Notes: generated by a model not told the origin, from the sequence alone. Positions 51,480-60,750 are shown, counted from the stretch's first letter. The stretch is DNA of 64,000 bases from Arthrobacter globiformis (GCF_030817195.1 NZ_JAUSYZ010000001.1:372001-436000), one strand, 5' to 3'. Numbers and translations are program-made.

Positions 51480-52199
51480 ATGTCCATTTCACCCCTAAAT
51501 TGCTGTATCAACCCCAGCATCCTCTCGGCCGACTTCGTCAACCTGGAAGCCGAGTTGGCCCGCATCGGCAACGCCGACGCCGTGCACGTGGATGTCATGG
51601 ACAACCACTTCGTGCCGAACCTGACCATTGGCCTGCCCGTCGTCGAGCGGATCCAGAAGGTCAGCCCCGTGCCGCTGGACGCGCACCTGATGATTTCCAA
51701 TGCCGACCGCTGGGCGCCCCAGTTCGCCGACGCCGGCCTGAGCTCGGTGACCTTCCACGTCGAGGCGTCAGACGCCCCCATCAAGCTCGCCCGCGAACTT
51801 CGCGCACGCGGGTCCAAGGCAGGCATGGCACTGCGCCCGGCCACGCCGGTGGAGCCCTACCTGGACATGCTCCCCGAACTGGACATGTTGCTGATCATGA
51901 CGGTGGAACCGGGCTTTGGCGGCCAGGCATTCCTGGACGTCATGCTGCCCAAGATCCGCCGCGCCCGCGCCGCGGTTGACGGTTCCGGGGTCGACGTCGC
52001 CATCCAGGTCGACGGCGGCATCACGGAAGAAACCATCATCCGCGCCGCCGAGGCTGGCGCCAACGTCTTCGTCGCCGGATCGGCCGTGTACGGCAAGCCG
52101 TCACCTGAGGACGCTATTGAGTCGCTGCGAGCAAAGGGCCAACTCGCCTTCGGCCCAACAGCATCGCGCCCCAACAATGTCGTACTCCAACAAGCCTGA
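51480..52199 (+). CDS. rpe: Ribulose-phosphate 3-epimerase
   Basis: A 239-residue TIM-barrel epimerase that interconverts xylulose 5-phosphate and ribulose 5-phosphate, the formaldehyde acceptor. Motifs: INPSILSADF, HVDVMDNHFVPNLTIG, LDAHLMI, IMTVEPGFGGQAF and IQVDGGITEET, with the metal-binding His and Asp residues in place. ATG 51480 is preferred; the longer frame overlaps tal. The next gene starts 10 bases after its stop. Confidence 0.95.
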   Translation: MSISPLNCCINPSILSADFVNLEAELARIGNADAVHVDVMDNHFVPNLTIGLPVVERIQKVSPVPLDAHLMISNADRWAPQFADAGLSSVTFHVEASDAPIKLARELRARGSKAGMALRPATPVEPYLDMLPELDMLLIMTVEPGFGGQAFLDVMLPKIRRARAAVDGSGVDVAIQVDGGITEETIIRAAEAGANVFVAGSAVYGKPSPEDAIESLRAKGQLAFGPTASRPNNVVLQQA

Positions 52200-52209
52200 A
52201 GGGCCACTC

Positions 52210-52683
52210 ATGCGCGTTCACATCGCAACCGACCACGCCGGCATGGAGCTGAGCTCCCACCTCATCACGGCACTGTCAGCCAGCGGCTACGAGATGGTTG
52301 ACCACGGGCCGGCCACCTACGACGCCGAGGACGACTACCCGGCCTTCTGCATCAACGCCGCCACCGCCGTCGTGGCCGACCAGGCCGCGGGCGTGGACGC
52401 CCTCGGGATCGTGCTGGGCGGCTCAGGCAACGGTGAGCAGATCTCCGCGAACAAGGTCAAGGGCGTGCGTGCTGCGCTGGCTTGGAACTTGGACACGGCC
52501 AAACTCGCGCGTCAGCACAACAATGCCAACGTCGTCGCAGTTGGCGGGCGCCAGCACACCGTTGAAGAGGCCACCGAACTGATCAAGGCATTCCTGGCCG
52601 AACCATTCACCAATGCCGAACGCCACGAACGCCGCATCGGCAAGATTGCCACTTATGAGTCCACCGGCGAGGTTGCCGAGTAA
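52210..52683 (+). CDS. rpiB: Ribose-5-phosphate isomerase B (copy 1)
   Basis: A 157-residue RpiB/LacAB-type isomerase converting ribose 5-phosphate and ribulose 5-phosphate. Features: ATDHAGMELSSHL at the N terminus, VVDHGP-like MVDHGPATYDAEDDYPAFC, GSGNGEQISANKVKGVRAAL and the C-terminal ERRIGKI. The family usually has an active-site Cys in this stretch and the Cys in AFCINAA is compatible. It lies between rpe and fba. Confidence 0.9.
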   Translation: MRVHIATDHAGMELSSHLITALSASGYEMVDHGPATYDAEDDYPAFCINAATAVVADQAAGVDALGIVLGGSGNGEQISANKVKGVRAALAWNLDTAKLARQHNNANVVAVGGRQHTVEEATELIKAFLAEPFTNAERHERRIGKIATYESTGEVAE

Positions 52684-52722
52684 TTCGGCGCTTCACCCAG
52701 ACATCCGGAGCAAGGAGTCCGC

Positions 52723-53742
52723 ATGCCCATTGCAACCCCAGAGATCTATGCCGACATGATCGACCGTGCCAAGAAGGGCGGCTTCGCGTTCCCGGCCGTG
52801 AACGTGACGTCCTCGCAGACGCTGAACGCGGCGTTGCGCGGTTTCGCGGAGGCCGAGTCTGACGGCATCGTGCAGGTTTCCACCGGCGGTGCGGCGTACT
52901 GGTCCGGTGCCTCGACCAAGGACATGGTTGCCGGGTCGCTGGGCTTCGCCGCGTTTGCCCGTGAGGTGGCCAAGAACTACAACGTGAACATCGCCCTGCA
53001 CACGGACCACTGCCCCAAGGACAAGCTGGACGGTTTCGTGCTGCCGCTGCTGGCCGCGTCCGAGGCCGAGGTCAAGGCCGGCCGCAACCCGATCTTCAAC
53101 TCGCACATGTGGGACGGTTCGGCTGAGACGCTGCAGGAAAACCTGCGGATCGCCCGTGAGCTGCTGGACCGTACCGCTGCCGCGAAGATGATCCTTGAGG
53201 TCGAGATCGGCACGGTCGGCGGCGAGGAGGACGGCGTTGAGAACGAGATCAACGAGAAGCTGTACACCACGGTCGAAGATGCGCTGGCCACGGTGGAGGC
53301 GCTGGGGTCGGGTGAGAACGGCCGCTACATCACGGCGCTGACCTTCGGCAATGTGCATGGCGTGTACAAGCCGGGCGGGGTGAAGCTGCGCCCGGAGATC
53401 CTGAAGGACATCCAGGCCCAGGTCGGTGCGAAGATCGGCAAGGACAGCCCGTTCGACCTCGTGTTCCACGGCGGCTCGGGTTCCTCGGACCAGGAGATCG
53501 CGGACGCCGTGTCCTACGGCACGATCAAGATGAACATCGACACGGACACCCAGTACGCGTACACGCGTCCGGTGGCGGACCACATGTTCAAGAACTATGA
53601 CGGCGTGCTGAAGGTCGACGGCGAAGTGGGCAACAAGAAGACCTACGACCCCCGCGTCTGGGGCGCCTCCGCCGAAGCCGGCCTCGCAGCCCGCGTGGTG
53701 GAAGCAACCCAGCAGCTCGGCTCCGCCGGCAAGACCCTCTAG
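52723..53742 (+). CDS. fba: Class II fructose-bisphosphate aldolase
   Basis: A 339-residue zinc-dependent aldolase. Features: FPAVNVTSSQTLNAAL, the metal-binding HTDHCPKDKLDG, EIGTVGGEEDGV, HGVYKPG and VFHGGSGSSDQEI, then MNIDTDTQYAYTRPV. The start follows GCAAGGAGTCCGC. It cleaves fructose 1,6-bisphosphate made by the phosphofructokinase, producing the triose phosphates that are the net product of the RuMP cycle. Confidence 0.95.
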   Translation: MPIATPEIYADMIDRAKKGGFAFPAVNVTSSQTLNAALRGFAEAESDGIVQVSTGGAAYWSGASTKDMVAGSLGFAAFAREVAKNYNVNIALHTDHCPKDKLDGFVLPLLAASEAEVKAGRNPIFNSHMWDGSAETLQENLRIARELLDRTAAAKMILEVEIGTVGGEEDGVENEINEKLYTTVEDALATVEALGSGENGRYITALTFGNVHGVYKPGGVKLRPEILKDIQAQVGAKIGKDSPFDLVFHGGSGSSDQEIADAVSYGTIKMNIDTDTQYAYTRPVADHMFKNYDGVLKVDGEVGNKKTYDPRVWGASAEAGLAARVVEATQQLGSAGKTL

Positions 53743-53776
53743 CCAATTACCACCACTACACGTTGAAAGTGATCAC

Positions 53777-54346
53777 ATGAGCACTGAACCATCATCAGCC
53801 GCTGGGCGCGGAGCCAGGGCTGCGTACCGGGTCCACATAGGCACCGACCACGCGGGTCTTGAATTGAGCCGTTCGCTGCAACAGGAACTGACCAGCCTGG
53901 GGTATGACGTGGTGGACCACGGGCCGACGGCATACGACGCAGAGGACGACTATCCGGCCTTTTGCATCGGTGCCGCTGAGGGCGTCGCCCGCGACATCAA
54001 CGACAACCGGCCAAGCCTCGGCATCGTCATCGGCGGCTCCGGCAACGGCGAACAGATCGCGGCGAACAAGGTCAGGGGCATCCGCGCCGCCTTGGTCTGG
54101 AACGAGTCAACTGCGCGGTTGGCCCGGCAGCACAACGACGCGAACGTCATCGCCATCGGCGCCCGCGAACACACGCCGGAAGAATGCCTCAAATTCGCGG
54201 TCCTTTTCCTCCAAGAGCCCTTCACTCATGACTCCCGGCACAAACGCCGTATCGCGCAGATCGCGGACTACGAAACCTGCCTCACCCCGCTGGCATGCGA
54301 GATCAGTCGAAGGGACGCCCTGGCGCGCATCAGCGTCAGCGTATGA
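53777..54346 (+). CDS. Ribose-5-phosphate isomerase B (copy 2, longer)
   Basis: A 189-residue second RpiB-type isomerase after fba, with a 16-residue N-terminal extension and a C-terminal tail of about 20 residues absent from copy 1. Core motifs are shared: GTDHAGLELSRSL, VVDHGPTAYDAEDDYPAFC, GSGNGEQIAANKVRGIRAAL and HKRRIAQI. Two RpiB proteins in one operon suggest either pathway specialisation or a different pentose phosphate substrate. Confidence 0.88.
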   Translation: MSTEPSSAAGRGARAAYRVHIGTDHAGLELSRSLQQELTSLGYDVVDHGPTAYDAEDDYPAFCIGAAEGVARDINDNRPSLGIVIGGSGNGEQIAANKVRGIRAALVWNESTARLARQHNDANVIAIGAREHTPEECLKFAVLFLQEPFTHDSRHKRRIAQIADYETCLTPLACEISRRDALARISVSV

Positions 54347-54403
54347 AACGTCCCCTACGCGCCGGCTGAAATCCGGTAGTGAAACCCCAGCCGGTCCTCA
54401 ACC

Positions 54404-55153
54404 TCACCGCACGTAATCCCCGCCGGTGATGTCGATCGTCGCCCCGGTGGTGTGCCGGGAACGGCCCGACGCCAGGAAGGTGATCACCTCGGCGACGTCC
54501 TCCGCCGGCGTGACTTCACCCAGCGGAAGCCCCTCGAGCATCGGATCGTCAGGCGGGATGTGCGCGGAGATATCCGTCGCCACCCAGCCAGGCGCCACCG
54601 CGTAGGCGAGGATGTTCTCCTTCGCGTAGCCGCGGACGATGCCCTTCGTGAGGGCGAGCAGCCCGCCCTTCGCCGCGCCGTAGGCGAGGTGCTCGGCGTC
54701 GTCCCCCCGGTGCGCCGAGCGGCTGGTGACGTTGACGATGATGCCACCGCCCCGCGAACGGAAGCCGAGGATGGCCTCGCGTCAGAGGTCGGCAGGGGCC
54801 AGCAGGTTCAGCTCGTAGTTGGCCGCCCAGCCCTGCCGCCATGCGCCGGCGTCATCGATGTCGGACGCCAGCCACGCCCCGGCATTGTTGATCAGGACGT
54901 CGACGCCGCCGCGCCAGTCGGCCGCCTCGGCCCATACCCTGCGACGCTCGGCCGGACCCCGCAGGTCGCCCTGCACCAGCTGCACCCGCCCGCCGAGGCG
55001 GTCCGCCGTGGCCCGGGCGGAGTCCTTGTCGTTGCCATAATGCAGGACCACATGCGCGCCCTCGCGGTGGAGGGCCACCGCCGTCGCGGGGCCAATGCCG
55101 CGCGAGGCGCCGGTGACCAGGGCCGTCCTGCCCGCCATCCCTGTGCCGCTCAT
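54404..55153 (-). pseudogene. SDR family oxidoreductase interrupted by an in-frame TGA
   Basis: A 250-codon SDR whose reading frame is intact except for a TGA at 54782-54784. Upstream: ALVTGASRGIGPATA (cofactor site) and VLINNAGAW. Just after the stop, in the same frame: REAILGFRSRGGGIIVNVTS (catalytic Ser), then YGAAKGG (Tyr-x3-Lys) and the C terminus ending GGDYVR. One base change from a Cys codon (TGC) would explain it. As written, only the first 123 residues would be made, so the catalytic part is lost. It may be a true nonsense mutation or a sequencing error. It overlaps the next SDR by four bases. Confidence 0.8.
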
Positions 55154-55919
55154 GCGACGGCCTGCGCGCCGGTGATTTCGACGACGGAGCCGCAGATGTA
55201 CGGCGCCTCGTCCGAGGCGAGGAACGCCACAAGTGCGGCCACTTCCTCGGGCTTGCCGATGCGCCCGAACGGCACGAGTGCCTCGAGGTCGGCCACGGTA
55301 CGGCCGTTGCGGGCCAGCCCGGATTCGAGCATGGGCGAGTGGACCTCACCCGGTGCGACGGCGTTGACCCGGATGTTGTTCGGGGCGTAGTCGCGGGCCA
55401 GGTTCTTGGTGAATGCGACGACGGCGGCCTTGGACACGTTGTAGGCAATGTGCGCCGGCGCCGGATACAGGCCCCACTGGGAAGCCGTGTTCACGATGGC
55501 CCCGCTGCCAGCCTCTATCATGTGCGGAAGGACGGCCCGGCACAGGTGGAACAGCGAGTCGACGTTGACCGCGAAGGAGAGATCCCAGTCGTGCTCCGTG
55601 AGGGAGAGCAGGTCCCCGCGCCGGTTGACGCCGGCATTGTTGGCCAGGACGTCGAGCCGGCCGCGGCTTTCGACGATCTGCCCGGCCGCCGCGGAGGCCT
55701 CGGGGTCGAGGAGATCGAAGACCAGCGGCTCGGCGAGAGGCCCTCGCCAACGAGGCCGTCGGCGACTTCCTTGGCCGCTGCCTCGTTGACGTCGCAGATG
55801 AAAACGTGGGCGCCTTCGGCGGAGAGGCGCCGGCTGATCGCGGAGCCGATGCCGCCGCCGGCCCCGGTGACCAGGGCCGTCTTGCCGTCGAAGCGTCCGG
55901 TGAGTCCCGTCGTCGTCAA
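55150..55919 (-). pseudogene. SDR family oxidoreductase, frameshifted
   Basis: A second SDR, of about 256 residues, starting at 55919 (TGRFDGKTALVTGAGGGIG). The frame is lost near 55735-55740: after VADGLVGEGLS the continuation LVFDLLDPEASAAAGQIVE, LDVLANNAGVNRRG and YNVSKAA (Tyr-x3-Lys) lies in another frame and runs to the stop at 55150. One base is missing at the shift. Without correction the catalytic half is not translated. It is downstream of the aldehyde dehydrogenase on the same strand. Confidence 0.8.
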
Positions 55920-55923
55920 TGCT

Positions 55924-57399
55924 TTAGTCCGCCAGGGAGAAGATGGTGCGGTGCCAGGCCTTGGCCTTTTCCCCGGTGAGGTCGTACATGATGTGTTTGA
56001 CCACGGTGTATTCGTCGAAGGAGTAGGTGGACATGTCCTTGCCGAAACCGGACTGCTTCATGCCGCCGTGGGGCATTTCGCTGATGATCGGGATGTGGTC
56101 GTTGACCCAGACGCAGCCTGAACGGATTTCGCGGGTGGCGCGCAGGGCGCGGTAGACGTCCTTGGTCCAGGCGGAGGCGGCAAGGCCGTAGGGGGTGTCG
56201 TTGGCGAGTTCGATGGCTTCGTCGTCGGTGTCGAACGGGGTGACGGCCAGGACGGGGCCGAAGACTTCGTCGCGGAAGATTTCGCTGTCCGGGGTGGCGT
56301 CGGCGACGAGGGCGGGCCGGTAGTAGGAGCCGTTGGCGAGCTCACCTTCGGGGATTCCGCCTCCGATGACGCGGGCGTAGCCGCGGGCGCGGTCCACCAT
56401 CTCGGCGACCTTGTCGCGGTGGCCCTGGGAGACAAGCGGGCCGAGATCGGTGGCGGGGTCGGAGGTGGGGCCGAGCTTGACCTTGGCGTAGAGGTCCGCG
56501 ACGCCGGCGATGAAGTCCTCGTACAGGGAACGGTGCACGATGGCCCGGGTGGCTGCTGTGCAGTCCTGCCCGGTGTTGATCAAGCTTCCGGCGACGGCGC
56601 CATGGATCGCAGCCTCAAGGTCGGCGTCGTCGAACACCACGAAGGGTGCCTTGCCGCCGAGTTCCAGGTGGACCCGCTTGGCGGTGGTGGCGGCGGCGTC
56701 CAGGACGGTGCGGCCCACGCCGGTGGAGCCGGTGAAGGAGAGCATGTCCACGTCCGGGTGGCGCAGCAGTTCCGCGCCGACGGTGGAGCCACGGCCGGTG
56801 ATGACGTTGATGACGCCGTCCGGGACGCCTGCCTCGGTGGCGACCTGGGCGAACAGCAGCGTAGTGAGCGGGGTGATCTCGGCGGGCTTGAGGACGATGG
56901 TGTTGCCGGCGGCGATGGCGGGCAGGATCTTCCAGGCGGCCATCTGCAGAGGGTAGTTCCATGGCGAGATGGAGCCGATGACGCCGATCGCTTCGCGGCG
57001 GATGGAGGACGTGTGGTCCGCGGAGTATTCGCCCGTGGCCTTGCCCTCGAGGTTGCGGGCAGCTCCGGCGAAGAAGGCGATGTTGTCGATGGTGCCCGGG
57101 ACGTCGAACTCGCGGGTAAGACGGATCGGTTTGCCGGCCTGACGGGATTCCAGTTGGGCGAATTCCTCGGCGCGCTCTTCCATGAGCGCGGCGAACCGGG
57201 TGAGGACGGCCGAGCGTTCGGCCGGGGTTGCCCGGGACCAGGCCGGGAACGCGTCCCGCGCGGCTTGGACCGCGAGCTTGACCTCGTCGCTGCCGGCAAC
57301 GCTGATGGTGGCGACGGTGGTTCCGTTGGACGGGTCGATGACGTCCGCGGTTTCCCCGGTGGTGCCCTCGAGGACCTTGCCGTTAATGAACTGGCTCAC
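55924..57399 (-). CDS. Aldehyde dehydrogenase (aminobutyraldehyde or 2-oxoglutarate-semialdehyde type)
   Basis: A 491-residue NAD(P)-dependent aldehyde dehydrogenase. Motifs: ISPWNYPLQMAAWKI, FTGSTGVGR, the catalytic Glu in LELGGKAPF and the catalytic Cys in TGQDCTAATR. The latter sequence is typical of gamma-aminobutyraldehyde dehydrogenases. In the hydroxyproline route the last step is oxidation of 2-oxoglutarate semialdehyde, so the context offers a second possibility. It is in one operon with the proline racemase family gene, 34 bases away. Confidence 0.87.
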   Translation of the reverse strand: MSQFINGKVLEGTTGETADVIDPSNGTTVATISVAGSDEVKLAVQAARDAFPAWSRATPAERSAVLTRFAALMEERAEEFAQLESRQAGKPIRLTREFDVPGTIDNIAFFAGAARNLEGKATGEYSADHTSSIRREAIGVIGSISPWNYPLQMAAWKILPAIAAGNTIVLKPAEITPLTTLLFAQVATEAGVPDGVINVITGRGSTVGAELLRHPDVDMLSFTGSTGVGRTVLDAAATTAKRVHLELGGKAPFVVFDDADLEAAIHGAVAGSLINTGQDCTAATRAIVHRSLYEDFIAGVADLYAKVKLGPTSDPATDLGPLVSQGHRDKVAEMVDRARGYARVIGGGIPEGELANGSYYRPALVADATPDSEIFRDEVFGPVLAVTPFDTDDEAIELANDTPYGLAASAWTKDVYRALRATREIRSGCVWVNDHIPIISEMPHGGMKQSGFGKDMSTYSFDEYTVVKHIMYDLTGEKAKAWHRTIFSLAD

Positions 57400-57433
57400 A
57401 ACTCCTGCTTTCAGTCGTTCGAAAAGTGTTTGG

Positions 57434-58510
57434 TTAGGCGCCGGGCGCCCAGATGTCGCCCACGGTGTAGCCGGTGGGGAAGGGGTCTGTGGGGTCCAGG
57501 ATCCACTGGCTGTGTCCTGTCACCCAGCCCCGCCCCGTGACGGTGGGGAGGACCGCCGCCCGGCCGCCGACCGTCGTCGTGCCAGTGAGGCGGCCGATGA
57601 ATTCGCTGCCGATGATGCTGTGGTGGGAGAAGTCTTCCCCGACGGCAAGCTGGCCGCGGGCGTGCAGCGCGGCCATGCGGGCGCTGGTGCCGGTGCCGCA
57701 GGGGGAGCGGTCCAGCGCGCCGGTCCAGGTGGACGGATCGGACGGGACGAGCTTGCCGTTGGACAGCACAACGGTGTTGCGGTCCTGCCGGCCCGCCACC
57801 CGGTCCCCGGTGTGCAACATGATCAGGTTGACGCCGCTGATGAGCGGGTTGTCCGGGTGGCTGACGCTGATCTGCTCCAGCGCGGCCATCTTGATGAGCG
57901 CTCCGGCGCGCGCCAGGTCCTTGCCGTTGTCCGGGTGCAGTTCCAGCCCGACGTCGGATGCCTTGGCCTGGGCGAAGAACTGGCCGCCGAACACGACGTC
58001 GACAGGAACCGTGCCCAGTTCGGGCACCTCGAGCGGAAAGTCTAGTTCGACGACGAACGCCGGGACGTTCACGACCGTTACCGAGAGGACCTTGCCCTCG
58101 TGCACCTTCGCCACCGCCTGGACAGTGCCCACCGCGGTGTCGATGGTGACGACCGTTTCCGGGCTGCGGGCGGGGACGATGCCGGCCTCCAGCACCGCGG
58201 TGACGGCGCAGATGGTGTTGGAACCTGACATCGGGGTGAACCCGCCCTGCTCCAGGACGACGATGCCGAAGTCGGAGCCTTCGTTCACCGCGGGCAGGAT
58301 GATCACCGAGCAGAGTCCCGGGTAGCCGCGCGGCTCATGGAGCATGAGCCGGCGCAGCCAGTCCAGGTTTTCCTTGCAGTACTGCAGGCGCTCCACCATC
58401 GTGTCGCCACGGACAAGCCCGGCGGCGGAGGTCAGGATCCGTCCGGGCTCGCCCTCTGCGTGCACCTCGATGGCGTCGAGGGCGAGTCTGCTGGTGGAGC
58501 GCTGGCTCAT
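57434..58510 (-). CDS. Proline racemase family protein (hydroxyproline 2-epimerase type)
   Basis: A 358-residue enzyme of the proline racemase family. ATG 58510 starts MSQRSTSRLALDAIEVHAEG, the usual N terminus. The first active-site position, normally MCGH, is MSGSNT here (Cys to Ser), while the second Cys is kept in DRSPCGTGT. Ser/Cys pairs occur in 4-hydroxyproline epimerases and in some dehydratases of the family, and Thr/Cys is typical of trans-3-hydroxyproline dehydratase. With the DapA-like and FAD genes, epimerisation of trans-4-hydroxy-L-proline is the likely role. Its start overlaps the preceding gene by four bases. Confidence 0.87.
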   Translation of the reverse strand: MSQRSTSRLALDAIEVHAEGEPGRILTSAAGLVRGDTMVERLQYCKENLDWLRRLMLHEPRGYPGLCSVIILPAVNEGSDFGIVVLEQGGFTPMSGSNTICAVTAVLEAGIVPARSPETVVTIDTAVGTVQAVAKVHEGKVLSVTVVNVPAFVVELDFPLEVPELGTVPVDVVFGGQFFAQAKASDVGLELHPDNGKDLARAGALIKMAALEQISVSHPDNPLISGVNLIMLHTGDRVAGRQDRNTVVLSNGKLVPSDPSTWTGALDRSPCGTGTSARMAALHARGQLAVGEDFSHHSIIGSEFIGRLTGTTTVGGRAAVLPTVTGRGWVTGHSQWILDPTDPFPTGYTVGDIWAPGA

Positions 58511-59421
58511 GCTGCCACTGCCGGGATGACGCCCGCGTTCTGCAGGATGGCGGCGAAACGCTCGCGCTCCTCGGCGGGGAGGGGCAGGATCGGCAGGCGG
58601 GCAGGTCCGACCGGGTGACCGATGAGTTCCAGGCCGGCCTTGATGCCTGCCACGTAGTTGACCGACTCGAGGAAGTCGCTGATGGCCCAGAGGTGCTTCC
58701 ACAGTTCGCGGGCGCGGTCCAGATCCTTCTGCTCGGCGAGGGCTTCCCAGAATTCGACGGCGAGTTCGGGAACCACGCCGGCGGTTCCCCAGACGGAGGC
58801 TTCGGCGCCGCTGGCGATGCCGAAGAACGTCAGGGTGTCCCAGCCGTTGAAGGCCTTGATGCTGTCGGTGTGGTTGGCGAGCAGTTCTGCCAGACCCACG
58901 GCGTCGTCGGAGGTGTTCTTGATGTAGTCAACGCCGTCGATGTGGCCCAGTTCAGCGAGTTCGGCGGCGGTGAGCCGGATGCCGGTGGCGCCGGGGACGT
59001 TGTAGTAGACGATCGGCAGGGTGATGGAGCCGGCGACGGCGGACAGGAACGCCTTGAGGGTGGTGAAGTCGAGGGGGTCATAGAACGGCGGGACCAGCAT
59101 GATGGCGTCCGCGCCGACGGTCTCGGCGTGCTGGGCGAGGTCGATGGCGCCCTGGGTGGAGAGTGCGCCGATGCCTGCGACGACGGGGATGCGGCCGTCG
59201 GCGCCCTTGACGTAGAGCTCGATCACGCGGCGGTATTCGTCAGCGGAAAGCGTCGTGAATTCGCCCGTGGTGCCGGTGGGCACGATGCCGTGGATCCCGG
59301 CCGAAACCAGGCGCTCCACCTGGTGCTGCAGCGCGGCTTCGTCGATCGCGCTGCCGTCCTCGGTGAACGGGGTGGTGACTGCTGCGAGGATGCCGCGGAG
59401 GTCCTTCTTGGTGCGTGACAT
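58507..59421 (-). CDS. Dihydrodipicolinate synthase family protein (hydroxyproline pathway deaminase type)
   Basis: A 304-residue class I TIM-barrel enzyme of the DapA family. Features: GIVPTGTTGEFTTLS, YYNVPGATGIRLT (Tyr) and the Schiff-base Lys in VDYIKNTSDDA. Family members act as dihydrodipicolinate synthase, N-acetylneuraminate lyase or 1-pyrroline-4-hydroxy-2-carboxylate deaminase. Flanked by the racemase-family and FAD oxidoreductase genes, the last activity is favoured by context. Confidence 0.87.
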   Translation of the reverse strand: MSRTKKDLRGILAAVTTPFTEDGSAIDEAALQHQVERLVSAGIHGIVPTGTTGEFTTLSADEYRRVIELYVKGADGRIPVVAGIGALSTQGAIDLAQHAETVGADAIMLVPPFYDPLDFTTLKAFLSAVAGSITLPIVYYNVPGATGIRLTAAELAELGHIDGVDYIKNTSDDAVGLAELLANHTDSIKAFNGWDTLTFFGIASGAEASVWGTAGVVPELAVEFWEALAEQKDLDRARELWKHLWAISDFLESVNYVAGIKAGLELIGHPVGPARLPILPLPAEERERFAAILQNAGVIPAVAA

Positions 59422-59460
59422 GTTTCTGTGGGTCCTTTCGTAGATGAAGTCGGGGAGGCT

Positions 59461-60711
59461 TCAGCCCGCGTGGTTGCGGGGCAGGAAACGGGCTGAGGTG
59501 AAGGGAAGCAGGGCCGGGCTCTTCCTGCCCTGCAGGATGAGGTTGGTCAGGGCTGCGGCGCTGCCGGGTGCCAGGGTGACACCGAGCATGCCGTGCCCGG
59601 TGGAAACAAACGTGTTGCTCAGGCCGCCCAGGGCGCCGATGACCGGCATGCCGTCCGGGGTCATGGGGCGGATGCCGGCCCGCGGGGTCACTGGTTCGGT
59701 GGGCGGTTCCCAGCCCCTGAAGTACGTGCGCGGCGCCCGCAGGATCGCATCGATCCGGACCTGGTTGATCTTCTCGTCCAGGCCGCCGAATTCCATGGTT
59801 CCGGCCAGGCGCAGACGGGCGTTGAACGGGGTCACGGCCACCTTCGCGTCGGAGAGGTTCACCGCGCCCTTCAGGCCGTAGGCGGGGACTTCGAGGCTGT
59901 AGCCCTTGCCCGGCCGGACCGGAATGGGTGCCTTGAACAGTTTGGAGAGCGGGCCGGTCCAGGCGCCTGCAGCGAGAACGAACCGGTCGCCGTCGAACTT
60001 TTGCTCACCGCTGTGAACAGCGGTGACGGTGCTGCCGTTGAACGTGACCCGGTCGATGGGGGAGTTTTCGATGATCTGCACGCCCATCTCCACCAGCCGC
60101 TTGTGCAGGGCCGTGACCATGGCGCCCGGATCGACGTGCCGTTCCTGCGGGAAGTAGATGCCGCCGTAGACGGCGTCGGTGAGGAGCGGTTCGTGGTTCC
60201 GGACGTCGTCGCCCACCAGGACCTGCGGGTCCAGGTCGAAGGACTTGGGCAGGTCCAGGTTGTCCAGGTGGTGCTCGAGGTTTTCCTTCTGCGTGAAGGC
60301 CATCAGCAGGCCCTCACTGTGCATTTCGAAGTCCATGCCGTCGGCACGATATTCGTCGAAGGTCTCGATGGTGTGCTGCGCCAGGCGCAGGTGCCCTTCG
60401 AAGCCGGCCCGCTGGTCCTGGAAGTTGGACCGGCGCCACATGTTGAACATGAACTTCAGGAAGCCCGGCTGCACGGAGGGCCTGATGTACAGGGGGCTGT
60501 CCGGGCGCAGCATCCACTTCAGGGACTGAAGAACGACGCCGGGTCCCGGCACGGGTGCCGCCTCTGCCGGCACGATCCAGCCGGCATTGACCTCGGAGGC
60601 GCCCAGGCCGGTGGCCCGGGCATCGATGACGGTGACGTTCTCGCCCTCACGGGCCAGGTGGTAGGCCTGCGTGAGGCCGATAACGCCGCCGCCAATTACA
60701 ACGGTGTGCAC
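59461..60711 (-). CDS. FAD-dependent D-amino-acid (hydroxyproline) dehydrogenase
   Basis: A 416-residue flavoprotein of the DAO family. The N-terminal GGGVIGLTQAYHLA and the following VTVIDA form the FAD dinucleotide fold, and the C-terminal GHGMLGVTLAPGSA is a typical FAD-binding end. In the hydroxyproline route it oxidises cis-4-hydroxy-D-proline. It lies between the importer and the DapA-like gene, 39 bases from the latter. The substrate is inferred from context. Confidence 0.87.
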   Translation of the reverse strand: MHTVVIGGGVIGLTQAYHLAREGENVTVIDARATGLGASEVNAGWIVPAEAAPVPGPGVVLQSLKWMLRPDSPLYIRPSVQPGFLKFMFNMWRRSNFQDQRAGFEGHLRLAQHTIETFDEYRADGMDFEMHSEGLLMAFTQKENLEHHLDNLDLPKSFDLDPQVLVGDDVRNHEPLLTDAVYGGIYFPQERHVDPGAMVTALHKRLVEMGVQIIENSPIDRVTFNGSTVTAVHSGEQKFDGDRFVLAAGAWTGPLSKLFKAPIPVRPGKGYSLEVPAYGLKGAVNLSDAKVAVTPFNARLRLAGTMEFGGLDEKINQVRIDAILRAPRTYFRGWEPPTEPVTPRAGIRPMTPDGMPVIGALGGLSNTFVSTGHGMLGVTLAPGSAAALTNLILQGRKSPALLPFTSARFLPRNHAG

Positions 60712-60750
60712 TGTGTTTCCTTTCTTGGTCCGCTTTTTAACCCGGCCGGG

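Noticed and set aside
54782..54784. TGA as a selenocysteine codon in the SDR gene
   Set aside because: SDRs have no selenocysteine at this place, no hairpin resembling a bacterial SECIS was noticed, and a neighbouring gene is also broken.
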